64,000 bases of DNA from Polaribacter sp. BM10 (GCF_002005425.1 NZ_CP019704.1:868001-932000); one strand, 5' to 3'. Counted from the first letter of the stretch, positions 27,119 to 36,186 are shown. The notes: generated by a model not told the origin, from the sequence alone. Translations and numbers: made by a program.

Positions 27119-27978
27119 TTTATATTTTTTAAGGTATGAATTGGTGAAAAATACTTTTCAAAAAAGCCTAATTTTATATCATTATTAGATTTTTTTAAAT
27201 TCTTAATTTTTGAAAGCAATAATTTTCTAGCAATTTTATTCAAAATAATTGGATTTTTTATACCCATTTTAATAAAATTGTTAAAAATTTTTTCCTCAAG
27301 TCCTTTATATTTTTCTACTTGAGACGATAAACTTTTACTTTCTGAATACACTCTATATTGAGTTAAAACTTTGTCAATATACAACACTTTGTGTTTAAAA
27401 AACATTCTTTGGTAAAAATCTGTATCTTCTCCTACTTCTATATCTTCATCAAAAAAAAGAGTTCCTTTAAAAACTTCTTTTCTAATAAGTGGTGTAGAGG
27501 CTTTTACCAGCCAAACTCCTAGTGCATTCCAAAAAACATATCCAGATCTTTTATGTATTTTTTCTTTTGAAGCTCCATAGAATATACCTTTTCTAGTATT
27601 ACACTCATCTATCACTTCTACAGGACCATGAACACAATCAATATCATTATGGTTATTAAGCGCCTCTATTTGGATTTTTAATTTTTCTTTCATCCATATA
27701 TCATCATCATCTAAAAAAGCAATAAAGCTTCCTTTTGCTTTTTTTACTCCATAATTCCTTGCAGATGATACTCCTCCATTTTTTTTATAATAGTAAAAAC
27801 ATTTTTTATATTTTTCACAAACGGATTTAGCATATTTATCAGAAGACCCATCGTCTATAACTAAAACTTCTAAGTTTTTGTATGTTTGATTTAATACACT
27901 TAGTATTGTTTTTTCTAAATATTGCTTTCTATTGTATGTTGGTATAATTACCGACACTAATAAGTTATTTTTAGCCAT
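27115..27978 (-). CDS. Family 2 glycosyltransferase
   Basis: 287 residues, GT-A. Seen: VSVIIPTYNRKQYLEKTILS, LVIDDGSSDKYAK, NGGVSSARNYGVKKAKGS and the DxD motif FLDDDDIWM (about residues 87-95). The C-terminal third is helical and basic. Cytoplasmic. Placed 3 bp after another GT2 gene, and these two probably add consecutive sugars. Confidence 0.92.
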   Translation of the reverse strand: MAKNNLLVSVIIPTYNRKQYLEKTILSVLNQTYKNLEVLVIDDGSSDKYAKSVCEKYKKCFYYYKKNGGVSSARNYGVKKAKGSFIAFLDDDDIWMKEKLKIQIEALNNHNDIDCVHGPVEVIDECNTRKGIFYGASKEKIHKRSGYVFWNALGVWLVKASTPLIRKEVFKGTLFFDEDIEVGEDTDFYQRMFFKHKVLYIDKVLTQYRVYSESKSLSSQVEKYKGLEEKIFNNFIKMGIKNPIILNKIARKLLLSKIKNLKKSNNDIKLGFFEKYFSPIHTLKNIK

Positions 27979-27981
27979 TAT

Positions 27982-28932
27982 TTAAATTTTGTTTATCAAA
28001 AACCTTAGTAGATGTTTGTAATATAAAAAAGCCAAAAATCTACTATCATTTAGCTGGTATAAAAACTTTATTTTATACCACTGCTTTTTGTTATTCCATA
28101 CATAATACTTAATGTAATGCTGTAGAAATTCCTTTTTTTTATCTTCAAAATTAAAAAAATTTAAAAAAGAGATTTTTTCTAAATAAATCATTTTTAAATT
28201 TTTAATGTTATTTTTTACTGTAGTAGAATCGTCATGTCTTCTAAAATAATTTAAAGGCTCATTTACAAATACAAAACTGCTATCTTTTATTAAATAAGTC
28301 CATAAAAACATATCTGACGATTGTTTATAGCTAAATAATTTATTTGGGATACTTTCAGAAGGGTTCTTAAACACAACTGCACTACCGTTTGTTATGTATG
28401 GATTAAAAAGAACGGTATCCATAAAAAAATTATTATCAAATACTTTTGATGTTTTTTTATTTACCTCTAAATCTTGCGTTCTTTTTTCAGAGGTATACAT
28501 TATTTTTTTGTATTTATTAACATAAACAGAAGTACAGAAAGCTAAAACTGCTTTAGAATTATTTTCTAAGGCATTAACTAATTTATCTAAAAAATAACAG
28601 TCAGAATAATCATCTGTTTCAGCAATCCATATATATTTTCCTTTTGCTAATTCTATTCCTTTTTGCCAAGATTTATATCCGCTACCAGAATTATTTTTAT
28701 TAATAATGAAATCTGATATTTTATCTGAATTTTCTTCCTTAAACTTTTTAAGTACCTCTATACTTCCATCTGTGGATGCATCATCTATTATAATTAACTC
28801 CCAATACTTATATGTTTGATTTTTGATAGAATCTAATCTATCTAACAAATATCGTTTATGATTATAACTGGGTAAAATAATAGAAACCTTATGCATATTT
28901 AATTTAAAACTAATAAGATAGTTATATTTCAA
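27982..28932 (-). CDS. Family 2 glycosyltransferase
   Basis: 316 residues. Seen: VSIILPSYNHKRYLLDRLDS, IIDDASTDGSIEVL, NNSGSGYKSWQKGIELAKG and a DxD-type AETDDYSD. MHKVSIILP at codon 12 (ATG near 28893) is an alternative, more typical GT2 start; the longer form adds 12 residues and exactly abuts the upstream gene. A C-terminal basic helical region follows the domain. Confidence 0.9.
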   Translation of the reverse strand: MKYNYLISFKLNMHKVSIILPSYNHKRYLLDRLDSIKNQTYKYWELIIIDDASTDGSIEVLKKFKEENSDKISDFIINKNNSGSGYKSWQKGIELAKGKYIWIAETDDYSDCYFLDKLVNALENNSKAVLAFCTSVYVNKYKKIMYTSEKRTQDLEVNKKTSKVFDNNFFMDTVLFNPYITNGSAVVFKNPSESIPNKLFSYKQSSDMFLWTYLIKDSSFVFVNEPLNYFRRHDDSTTVKNNIKNLKMIYLEKISFLNFFNFEDKKKEFLQHYIKYYVWNNKKQWYKIKFLYQLNDSRFLAFLYYKHLLRFLINKI

Positions 28933-30009
28933 CTATTTATTAAAATTATTTTTTTCAAAAATTGTAGTCCAAACAGATGTTATATCATTTTCCTCAACTT
29001 CAATAGCATATTCTTTTAAGATAAATTCAGATGCTTTTTTTCCTTGTTCTAAATGTTTTAATTTATTTTTATCATAGTTAAGTAGTAACTGCTCTAATTT
29101 TTGTGCATACATTAAAACATTTCTATCTGGTATTGGATAACTAAACTCTTCTTTAAAAAATTCATCTCCTCCCTTCCCAGGATAACCGATAACCAAACAA
29201 CCACAAGCCATAGCTTCAGCAGGTGGCATACCAAAACCTTCGTTAATACTAAAATTCAAAAAAATAGCACTTTCTTTAAGTACATCAACAACCTGATTCT
29301 CTGTCATGTTATCTATTTCTACTAATTCCCAACCTTCTAAAACGCCTCTAAATTTTAATATATTAATTATTTGTAACAAATCAACTCTTAACCTTCGAGG
29401 CATATAAGCTATTTGTCTCTTTTTATTTTTCTGATAACAGAAATTATTACGATCGATACCATAGTGTACTCTATATAAATCTTTTTTGGGAAATGAATAA
29501 TTTATATATTTTTTTCCATTTTCTGAGTTCACTATTATCGCTATTAAATCTATATTTAAATAAGGTGTTTCTTTATTATTTAAATCTAAATTATGTCCAA
29601 AAAAAGTCTGATAACATCCTTGATTATAGATTACTTTCTTTATACCTGGTAATAGTTTAGCCACCTTATTACCATAAACCTCAGGAAAAACCAAAATATC
29701 TGACTCTGTTATTTCTATATTTTGATTATTTATTTTTTTTATTTTATAAGTTACTATTTTCTTTATAAATTTTCTAATCTTTTGTACCCCTTTTGGTTTC
29801 CCAAACCTTAGAAGCTCTATATCCTTAAAAATCTTAGAATTATATAATATAGGGGTAGAGTTATAAAACCATGTACATTTAAAAGAACGGTTTTGATGCA
29901 AGATAAAAGCTTTAAAACCGTTTTTATTTAAAACATCTACTTGTCTATATATTTGTTTAATACCTCCCGTAGGTTTATTAATATCCGGGCAAATAAATAG
30001 TATTCTCAT
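28933..30009 (-). CDS. GT-B glycosyltransferase (family 4-like)
   Basis: 358 residues. Seen: N-terminal LFICPDINKPTGGIKQIYRQ, GCYQTFFGHN, YMPRRLRVDLLQI, and donor motif SINEGFGMPPAEAMACGCL then GYPGKGGDEFF. The GxKQIYRQVDxL start is seen in a subgroup of polysaccharide-locus transferases. First GT after wzt on the transcript, with a 1-nt overlap; it may act on the terminal or capping part of the chain (inference). Confidence 0.87.
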   Translation of the reverse strand: MRILFICPDINKPTGGIKQIYRQVDVLNKNGFKAFILHQNRSFKCTWFYNSTPILYNSKIFKDIELLRFGKPKGVQKIRKFIKKIVTYKIKKINNQNIEITESDILVFPEVYGNKVAKLLPGIKKVIYNQGCYQTFFGHNLDLNNKETPYLNIDLIAIIVNSENGKKYINYSFPKKDLYRVHYGIDRNNFCYQKNKKRQIAYMPRRLRVDLLQIINILKFRGVLEGWELVEIDNMTENQVVDVLKESAIFLNFSINEGFGMPPAEAMACGCLVIGYPGKGGDEFFKEEFSYPIPDRNVLMYAQKLEQLLLNYDKNKLKHLEQGKKASEFILKEYAIEVEENDITSVWTTIFEKNNFNK

Positions 30010-31277
30010 TACTTAAAACTTACATTAAAATCTAATAAAATTCTAGCTTCTTCAATAGGAATCACTTTTCCGTTAGTATAGTAATCACCTTCAGTAACAT
30101 CAAAATATGTATAGTTTTGTAACCAATCTGTTCTAGTATTATTATAATACATGTCTGTACTTATATAATATCTTCCTACATTTAACTGCAAGTTTTCTAA
30201 TTTAAATAAAATTGAATTAGGTTTTTCAAGATTTTCTACTTTATGTAACCAATTGCTCAGCCATCCTATTCTTTGTCCATATTGATCATCTATTTTTACA
30301 TCTAAACGAAGATCTTTAGTTTCAATACTATTTTTACTATTTTCTAGATAAAACTCTAAATGAAAAGGTTTTGCAGTTTGAGGTGATACGTTTTGGTTTT
30401 CTCCATATATTTCAGTTTTTACTATTTTAACTAAACCATTCCCTTTTCTAATATCATAATTTTCTTTAAAAGAATTAGCTTTCCCTCCTTTTAAATACTC
30501 ATTAATAGCATCCTCTACTTTACCTTCAAAATCAATTACTCCGTTATATATAACAAAAGCTCTCGTACACAAGCTCTTAACTGCTGCCATATTATGACTC
30601 ACAAACAAAACAGTTCTACCTCCTTCTTTAGAAATATCTTGCATTTTACCAATGGCTTTTTTTTGAAACTCTGCATCACCAACTGCTAAAACTTCATCAA
30701 CAATTAAAATATCGGGTTCTAAATGTGCTGCAACAGCAAATGCCAAACGCACTTTCATTCCGCTAGAATAACGTTTGACAGGCGTATCAACATAACGTTC
30801 ACAGCCAGAAAATGCTATAATTTCATCTAATTTAGAAGCTATTTCTTTTTTTGTCATTCCAAGAATAGCGCCATTCAAAAATATATTTTCTTTTCCTGTC
30901 ATTTCTGGATGAAAACCAGTACCAACTTCTAACAAAGAAGCAATTCTACCATTTGATTTTATTGAACCTGTGGTTGGACCAGTTACTTTAGAAAGTATTT
31001 TTAATAATGTAGATTTTCCCGCTCCGTTTTTCCCAATAATCCCAAGAACTTCTCCTTTTTTTACTTCAAAATTGATGTCTTTTAACGCCCAAACGTATTC
31101 TGATTCTCCTTTAGAAGATCTGTCATTAGATTCACCAATTTTTAAATACGGGTCTTCTTTTCCTCGAATTTTAGCTAGAAAACGATTTAAGTCATGGCTT
31201 ATTGTTCCAGTACCTAAAGTTCCTAAACGATATTGTTTAGATAAATTTTCAACTTTTAAAATAACTTCCTTACTCAT
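30009..31277 (-). CDS. wzt: Polysaccharide ABC transporter ATP-binding protein (Wzt) with C-terminal domain
   Basis: ATPase of the O-antigen/teichoic-acid-type exporter. Seen: a long insert before the ATPase (about 20-60), Walker A GKNGAGKST (about 82-90), signature YSSGMKVRLAFAVA, Walker B ILIVDEVLAVGD and SHNMAAVKSL; then a beta-sandwich extension (about 270-422) with the TDMYYNNTRTDWL region. In E. coli O8/O9a such a Wzt extension recognises the chain's terminal modification, so export may need a capped glycan here too (inference). Two bp from wzm. Confidence 0.93.
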   Translation of the reverse strand: MSKEVILKVENLSKQYRLGTLGTGTISHDLNRFLAKIRGKEDPYLKIGESNDRSSKGESEYVWALKDINFEVKKGEVLGIIGKNGAGKSTLLKILSKVTGPTTGSIKSNGRIASLLEVGTGFHPEMTGKENIFLNGAILGMTKKEIASKLDEIIAFSGCERYVDTPVKRYSSGMKVRLAFAVAAHLEPDILIVDEVLAVGDAEFQKKAIGKMQDISKEGGRTVLFVSHNMAAVKSLCTRAFVIYNGVIDFEGKVEDAINEYLKGGKANSFKENYDIRKGNGLVKIVKTEIYGENQNVSPQTAKPFHLEFYLENSKNSIETKDLRLDVKIDDQYGQRIGWLSNWLHKVENLEKPNSILFKLENLQLNVGRYYISTDMYYNNTRTDWLQNYTYFDVTEGDYYTNGKVIPIEEARILLDFNVSFK

Positions 31278-31279
31278 AT

Positions 31280-32152
31280 TTAAATAGTATCTATAAAAGT
31301 TTTTTCTGTTTTATTAAAAATCAATAATCCTAAAAAGAAAATTATAATTGTAAATATTGATGTATAAACAATTCCGAAAGAAGAAAAATCACCATCATTT
31401 AAAAGTATAAATCTACCAAATTCTATTAAATGTGCTATTGGATTTATATCTACAACCCAAGAATAATCAATTCCTTTTTCAGCATTTATCAACTTTTCTC
31501 TCATTAAATCTAAAGGATACATCACTGCAGATAAATACATTAGCAACTGAACACCAAAAGATACTAAAAAAGTTAAATCTCTATATTTGGTTACCATAGA
31601 TGAAATAATCATCCCTAAGCCTAAACCAATCATCCCCATTGCAATAATCAATAAAGGAAAAAATAATATATATATATTTGGAAGTATGTCATATCCTAAA
31701 ATAACATAATAAAGATAGAAACAAACAAATATAAATATTTGAATACCAAATTTTAACAGATTAGAAATCACTATTGACATCGGCATTATAACTCTCGGAA
31801 AGTATACCTTACCGAAAATGGCTTCATTTTTTTTAAAAGTATCAGAAGTAGCTGTTAAGCATTCTTTAAAATAATTCCAAGTAGTTACACCCGCTAAATT
31901 GAATAAAAAAGGTGGAATTTCTCCCGTTGAAATACCAGCGATATTATTAAATACCAACGTAAATATTACAGAGGTAAATAATGGTTGAATTAGATACCAA
32001 AGTGGACCTAAAATTGTCTGCTTATATAACGTAACAACATCTCTTTTTACAAACAAAAGAAGTAAATCTCGATATTGCCATACTTCTTTTAAGTTTAAAT
32101 CTAATAAATTGTTTTTTGGCGTTATTTCAAAAAGCCATTTATCTTTTTGCAT
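31280..32152 (-). CDS. wzm: Polysaccharide ABC transporter permease (Wzm)
   Basis: Inner-membrane permease exporting undecaprenyl-linked glycan. Seen in 290 residues: N-terminal amphipathic VWQYRDLLLLFVKRDVV, LGPLWYLIQPLF, and about six membrane helices; FGKVYFPRVIMP and MYPLDL match the ABC2_membrane/Wzm family. First gene of the 22-gene operon, 23 bp downstream of a TATATTTG box. Confidence 0.93.
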   Translation of the reverse strand: MQKDKWLFEITPKNNLLDLNLKEVWQYRDLLLLFVKRDVVTLYKQTILGPLWYLIQPLFTSVIFTLVFNNIAGISTGEIPPFLFNLAGVTTWNYFKECLTATSDTFKKNEAIFGKVYFPRVIMPMSIVISNLLKFGIQIFIFVCFYLYYVILGYDILPNIYILFFPLLIIAMGMIGLGLGMIISSMVTKYRDLTFLVSFGVQLLMYLSAVMYPLDLMREKLINAEKGIDYSWVVDINPIAHLIEFGRFILLNDGDFSSFGIVYTSIFTIIIFFLGLLIFNKTEKTFIDTI

Positions 32153-32174
32153 TGTTTAATTTATAGGGCTAATA

Positions 32175-32182
32175 CAAATATA
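32175..32182 (-). promoter_or_regulatory. Candidate -7 box for the glycan operon
   Basis: On the minus strand TATATTTG matches the Bacteroidota -7 element TAnnTTTG and would give a leader of about 15 nt ahead of wzm. No convincing TTTG -33 box lies 17-23 bp upstream, so it may be weak or activator-dependent. Confidence 0.45.
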
Positions 32183-32274
32183 ATTTTTTTAAATAGATTA
32201 ACCGTTGTCTTTCGTTGAAAGGTATTATTTTTACGTTCAAAATTTTCTTATTTAGCTTAAATCATAAAAATTCT

Positions 32275-32748
32275 ATGTCTCATAAAATTTTACCGTTTGA
32301 AATTATTTCTTTTGAAGATAGGTATTCTAAAGTTTTTTATAATCTTAATGTTAACTGGTTAGAAAAATTCTTTTATGTTGAGCCTTATGACGAAAAAGTT
32401 TTAAGTAATCCTAAAAAATATATTATTGATAATGGTGGTTTCATTTTTTTTATAAAATTAGATTCTAAGATTATAGGTACAGCAGCTTTTATCAATCAAA
32501 AATCTTATTTTGAATTAAGTAAAATGGCAGTTTTAGAAGAATATCAAGGGCTACAGTTTGGTAAAAGATTGATAAATCATTGCATATTATTCGCTAAAGA
32601 GAAAAAATGGGAAAATATCATTCTTTACAGTCACAGAAAACTAGAAACGGCAATAAACTTATATAAAAAGGTTGGATTTGTTGAAATTCCTTTAGAAAAG
32701 GATGTTCACTACGAAAGAGCAAACATCAAAATGAAACTTGATTTATAA
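32275..32748 (+). CDS. GNAT-family N-acetyltransferase
   Basis: 157 residues from ATG 32275 (MSHKILPFEI). An in-frame TTG 60 nt upstream exists, but the residues it adds do not look like GNAT sequence. Seen: acetyl-CoA loop region MAVLEEYQGLQFGKRLI (the usual Q/RxxGxG/A is QGLQFGK), and a C-terminal LYKKVGFVEIPLEKD typical of a GNAT subgroup. Substrate unknown. Convergent with aroQ, with a 6-bp 3' overlap. Confidence 0.85.
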   Translation: MSHKILPFEIISFEDRYSKVFYNLNVNWLEKFFYVEPYDEKVLSNPKKYIIDNGGFIFFIKLDSKIIGTAAFINQKSYFELSKMAVLEEYQGLQFGKRLINHCILFAKEKKWENIILYSHRKLETAINLYKKVGFVEIPLEKDVHYERANIKMKLDL

Positions 32749-33156
32749 AAAACTTTGTATTGCTAAATCGTATCCTTTTAAACCAAAACCAAATAAAACT
32801 CCGTTAGCATTTGGTGAAATAAAACTGTGCTGTCTAAATTTTTCTCTTGCATGAATGTTAGAGATATGAACTTCTATTACCGGAGTTTGAATACCTTTTA
32901 TTGCATCACCCAAACCAACAGAAGTATGCGTGTAAGCAGCGGCATTTAAAATAATACCGTCATAACTAAAGCCAACCTCATGTAATTTATTAATAAGTTC
33001 TCCTTCAACATTACTTTGAAAATAAAACAATTCTATATTATCAAATTTTAATTGTAATTCTCTAAAATAATCTTCAAATGATTTAGAACCATAAATTTCT
33101 GGTTCACGTTTTCCTAAGAGATTTAAATTTGGTCCGTTAATTATAATTATTTTCAT
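32743..33156 (-). CDS. aroQ: Type II 3-dehydroquinate dehydratase
   Basis: Third step of the shikimate pathway, cytoplasmic dodecamer. Seen in 137 residues: IIINGPNLNLLGKREPEIYG with catalytic Tyr22 and loop Arg, LNAAAYTHTSVGLGDAI, and EVHISNIHAREKFRQHS with the catalytic His. Length is normal. Monocistronic. Confidence 0.95.
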   Translation of the reverse strand: MKIIIINGPNLNLLGKREPEIYGSKSFEDYFRELQLKFDNIELFYFQSNVEGELINKLHEVGFSYDGIILNAAAYTHTSVGLGDAIKGIQTPVIEVHISNIHAREKFRQHSFISPNANGVLFGFGLKGYDLAIQSFL

Positions 33157-33176
33157 ATTTCAAAAATACATTTTTT

Positions 33177-33210
33177 TTACAAAAAAAACGGAGGCATTTG
33201 CCTCCGTTTT
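33177..33210 (-). terminator. Terminator after the beta-barrel gene
   Basis: ACGGAGGCA and TGCCTCCGT pair around a short T loop with flanking A/T runs; on the minus strand the stem is followed by a T8 tract (A8 at 33181-33188 on plus, extended by a T/A-rich stretch). Placed 26 bp past the stop at 33236. Confidence 0.88.
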
Positions 33211-33235
33211 GGTGTATTATTATAAATAATCTAAC

Positions 33236-33736
33236 TTAGATTCCGAACATTACCCCTAAACTTACGTTAGAAAATGTTAGATTATCATTGCTAATACCCG
33301 AATATGATAAATTTAATTGTGTTGTATCTCCAATTTTGTAACCAACAATTGGTCTGTAGTAAAAACCACCATCGTTTCCTTCATCTAATCCTAAAGCGTA
33401 ACCTATGTTAGCTCCTAAAACAAATTTTTCTGAAACGTTAAATCTTGCTGCACCAGAAATTGGTAAGAAAGAAGAATCTGATACATCAAATGTACCTCCA
33501 ATAGTTTCTACTTCTTCTCCAAAAAAGTGTGAATATTGTACAGATGGTCCTAATGTGAAACCTTCAGCTACCGGAAACATATAATTTAACTCTGCCCCTA
33601 AAGTAAAACTATTTAAATCACTTACATCTCCTGTTGGTAAACCAACATTAAAACCTCCATTTAAAACACCTTCTTGTGCATTTACTTTACCTAAACCTAC
33701 TATTGCTAAAAATGCAATAAATAATACTTTCTTCAT
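33236..33736 (-). CDS. Small outer-membrane beta-barrel protein
   Basis: 166 residues from ATG 33736. A 22-residue in-frame extension upstream is rejected because MKKVLFIAFLAIVGLGKVNA is a complete signal peptide. Seen: alternating beta strands (GFNVGLPTGDVSDL, LGAELNYMFPVAEGFTLGPS, FVLGANIGYALGLDE, TQLNLSYSGIS) and a C-terminal GVMFGI of the OMP type. Resembles porin-like/OmpW-OmpX-size eight-stranded barrels of Bacteroidota; function unknown. Confidence 0.82.
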   Translation of the reverse strand: MKKVLFIAFLAIVGLGKVNAQEGVLNGGFNVGLPTGDVSDLNSFTLGAELNYMFPVAEGFTLGPSVQYSHFFGEEVETIGGTFDVSDSSFLPISGAARFNVSEKFVLGANIGYALGLDEGNDGGFYYRPIVGYKIGDTTQLNLSYSGISNDNLTFSNVSLGVMFGI

Positions 33737-33765
33737 AATTAAAAATTTTAGTTTAAATTCTCTTA

Positions 33766-33773
33766 CAAAAGTA
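33766..33773 (-). promoter_or_regulatory. Candidate -7 box for the beta-barrel gene
   Basis: Minus-strand TACTTTTG matches TAnnTTTG 30 bp before ATG 33736, which also supports that start. The nearest upstream TTTG is 26 bp away, longer than the usual spacer. Confidence 0.4.
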
Positions 33774-33840
33774 TCTTGGTTCTGCACGTAAAATTTGCTC
33801 AAAAAGGAATTAAATTAACTCAAATGAATTAATTTGAAAG

Positions 33841-34749
33841 CTACTTTTTAACATTCAATTTCACAATATTAATAAAAGCTTCTTTACCTTCCTCTAAATC
33901 AGCAACAACCTCATACTCTCTTCTAAAATCGTATAAAATTAACTTTGCAGTATTAGTTTTTAATTTACCAGAGTTTACTGTAATAATTTTAATTAAGTTA
34001 TTGGTATCTTCTAAATTTAAGGTGATTGATTTCTTCTTTTTTGTTACAGTATAGTTTTCTAAAACTGGTTTATTATTTTTAAGTATCGTAATTACATCAC
34101 CATCTTCTTTACCATAATCCCAAATTTCCATTTTAAGTTTACTTGTATAAACAAATACAGATACTTTTTCTCCTGATCTAATTTTTGTTTCGCTAAACTT
34201 TTTTAGATAATTTTCCGGCTCTAATTCGGCAATAACTACACTGTCAATTTTCTTAACTTTATTAATCTTCTTTACTTTCTTATATACTTTTTTTATTTTT
34301 TTCTCAACAAACTTAGTACTAACTAATTTTAATTTTCCAGTTGCACAAGTATCTCTATCATCATAAATACCTATAAAATTACCTTCTAAGAGCTTTTTTT
34401 TAGTTTCTCCTTTAAATTTCCCTTTAAAGCTTACAAAACAAAATTCTTCTGGTAAAAACTCAGATTTTGTATATAAAATATCACTTTCTTTAAACTGAAT
34501 ATTTTTAGATTCCACATCATAATAACCTCTTATGTATGATTTGGTTTCGTTTTCTCCTGATAAATCTGTGTAAGAATATCCTTCTATAAATCCATTTTCT
34601 CTAGCATTAAAAACTATTTTATAAGAAATCAATTGATTAGATTCTAACGCTAATGCACCTAACAACTCGTAATCAAACTCTTTTTTATCTTGAGAAAACA
34701 GATTAAAAATGGTTAATAAACTAACTAAAATTATAATATTTTTATTCAT
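33841..34749 (-). CDS. Secreted protein of unknown function
   Basis: 302 residues. Seen: signal peptide (MNKNIIILVSLLTIFNLFSQ), a beta-rich N-terminal part (about 25-145) with two cysteines (FCFVSF and DTCATG) that could form a disulfide, a lysine-rich linker (about 150-168), and a C-terminal beta domain with MEIWDYGKEDGDVITILKN, which resembles beta-sandwich modules at the ends of some Bacteroidota OmpA-like proteins (from memory). No catalytic motif found. Divergent from the TM2 gene. Confidence 0.75.
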   Translation of the reverse strand: MNKNIIILVSLLTIFNLFSQDKKEFDYELLGALALESNQLISYKIVFNARENGFIEGYSYTDLSGENETKSYIRGYYDVESKNIQFKESDILYTKSEFLPEEFCFVSFKGKFKGETKKKLLEGNFIGIYDDRDTCATGKLKLVSTKFVEKKIKKVYKKVKKINKVKKIDSVVIAELEPENYLKKFSETKIRSGEKVSVFVYTSKLKMEIWDYGKEDGDVITILKNNKPVLENYTVTKKKKSITLNLEDTNNLIKIITVNSGKLKTNTAKLILYDFRREYEVVADLEEGKEAFINIVKLNVKK

Positions 34750-34759
34750 AGAAATCTGC

Positions 34760-34767
34760 TATATTTG
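34760..34767 (+). promoter_or_regulatory. Candidate -7 box for the TM2 gene
   Basis: TATATTTG matches TAnnTTTG, 31 bp before ATG 34798; the -33 position is only T-rich. Confidence 0.4.
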
Positions 34768-34797
34768 ACACAAATAACTTAAAAAAAACCAAACTTT

Positions 34798-35169
34798 ATG
34801 AAAAAATCATTAACTATTTACACATTATTATTTGCTTTCTTTGCTTTTTCTTTTAATGCACATGCATCTTTCCCTGTAAAAAAAACTAAGGAAATTGTAG
34901 AAGTGATTAAAGACAATAAAGTAGAAAAGAAAGAAGTAACAACTTATGCAGCGGCTGCTAATTCTGGTAAAAGCCAAGTAACAGCTTTATTATTATCTCT
35001 TTTTTTAGGAGGATTAGGTGTAGATAGGTTCTATCTAGGATACACTTTATTGGGAGTTTTAAAATTAATCACTTTAGGAGGTTTTGGAATTTGGTATATT
35101 ATTGATTTAATTTTAATAATTACAGGCGATTTACAACCTAAAAACGGAAGTTATTCTAAAACTATTTAA
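34798..35169 (+). CDS. TM2 domain-containing protein
   Basis: 123 residues. Seen: an N-terminal signal/anchor (about 1-24), a lysine-rich spacer (about 28-50), then the TM2 domain (about 60-110): two helices joined by the motif GGLGVDRFYLGY, with FGIWYIIDLI after it. Function of TM2 proteins in bacteria is unknown. Followed by its own terminator. Confidence 0.88.
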   Translation: MKKSLTIYTLLFAFFAFSFNAHASFPVKKTKEIVEVIKDNKVEKKEVTTYAAAANSGKSQVTALLLSLFLGGLGVDRFYLGYTLLGVLKLITLGGFGIWYIIDLILIITGDLQPKNGSYSKTI

Positions 35170-35190
35170 GAATAGGGTTTTTATAAATTT

Positions 35191-35222
35191 TTAAAACCAT
35201 CCATTATTTGGATGGTTTTTTT
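35191..35222 (+). terminator. Terminator after the TM2 gene
   Basis: AAAACCATCC and GGATGGTTTT form a 10-bp stem around ATTATTT, followed by a T-run, 22 bp past the stop. Confidence 0.85.
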
Positions 35223-35236
35223 ATTTACTAAATTTA
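35207..35236 (+). promoter_or_regulatory. Possible xerD promoter overlapping the terminator
   Basis: TTTG at 35207-35210 (in the terminator loop) and TAAATTTA at 35229-35236 are 18 bp apart, a near match to TTTG-N19-TAnnTTTG. It ends 4 bp before the xerD ATG, so the mRNA would be essentially leaderless. Confidence 0.3.
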
Positions 35237-35240
35237 CGTC

Positions 35241-36137
35241 ATGAATTGGCAACACGCAATTAAAGATTATCAAATGTATTTAAAAATAGAAAGAGGTCTT
35301 TCTAAAAATACAATAGTAAGCTACACAAAAGACTTAGAAAAATTGTATTCCTTTATTACAGAAAATAATATTATGAACACTCCTGTTACAATTGACGCTG
35401 AGACAATAAAATTATTTATTTATGATGTTGCTAAAAAGGTAAATCCAAGAAGTCAAGCTAGAATAATTTCTGGTTTAAGAAGTTTTTTTGATTATTTAAT
35501 ATTTGAAGATTACAGAACAACAAATCCGACAGATTTACTGGAAACACCAAAAATAGGAAGAAAATTACCTGATACTTTATCGCAAGAAGAAATCGACTTA
35601 TTGATATCTGCAATCGATTTAAGTCATCCGCAAGGTGAAAGAAATAGAATAATTTTAGAAACAATTTATAGCTGCGGATTACGTGTAAGTGAAGCAATAA
35701 CACTAAAAATTTCAGATTTATTTTTTGAAGAAGGATTTATACGAGTATTAGGTAAAGGAAATAAAGAAAGATTTGTTCCAATTCACCAAGAAGCTCAAAA
35801 ATACATTTCAATTTATATAAATCAAATTAGAGTGCATATAAAACCTCAAAAGGAACATGAGGATACTTTATTTTTAAATCGAAGAGGAAAAGCTTTAACT
35901 AGACAAATGATTTTTATGATACTAAAAAAGTTAGCATCAGATATTGGTTTACATAAAAAAATTAGTCCGCACACTTTAAGACATTCTTTTGCAACACATT
36001 TATTACAAAATGGTGCAGATTTAAGAGCTATACAACAAATGTTAGGACATGAAAGTATAACAACCACAGAAATATACGTTCATTTAGACAGATCATACTT
36101 AAAAGAAGTTGTAGAAACATATCATCCTAGAAAATAA
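35241..36137 (+). CDS. xerD: Site-specific tyrosine recombinase XerD
   Basis: Resolves chromosome dimers at dif with XerC. Seen in 298 residues: N-terminal SAM-like DNA-binding domain (about 5-90) and a catalytic domain with the full set Arg148 (CGLRVSEA), Lys172 (GKGNKER), His244 and Arg247 (HTLRHSF), His270 (LGHES) and nucleophile Tyr279 (EIYVH). Length and isolated housekeeping context fit Xer rather than an integrase; no att-like repeats flank it. Confidence 0.93.
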   Translation: MNWQHAIKDYQMYLKIERGLSKNTIVSYTKDLEKLYSFITENNIMNTPVTIDAETIKLFIYDVAKKVNPRSQARIISGLRSFFDYLIFEDYRTTNPTDLLETPKIGRKLPDTLSQEEIDLLISAIDLSHPQGERNRIILETIYSCGLRVSEAITLKISDLFFEEGFIRVLGKGNKERFVPIHQEAQKYISIYINQIRVHIKPQKEHEDTLFLNRRGKALTRQMIFMILKKLASDIGLHKKISPHTLRHSFATHLLQNGADLRAIQQMLGHESITTTEIYVHLDRSYLKEVVETYHPRK

Positions 36138-36138
36138 A

Positions 36139-36164
36139 AAATCCCGCTTTTGGCGGGATTTAAT
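36139..36164. terminator. Bidirectional terminator between xerD and rny
   Basis: ATCCCGC and GCGGGAT pair around TTTTG with A-run before and T-rich after; serves the converging xerD and rny transcripts. Confidence 0.88.
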
Positions 36165-36186
36165 TTATAATATAAATTAAAGTAAA

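Noticed and set aside
33161..33168. TATTTTTG on the minus strand before aroQ
   Set aside because: Lies 5 bp from the start codon with no -33 box at correct spacing; expected by chance in such A/T-rich DNA.
35241..36137. XerD-like gene as a sign of an integrated element
   Set aside because: No att repeats, tRNA or mobile genes nearby; length and motifs fit the housekeeping recombinase.
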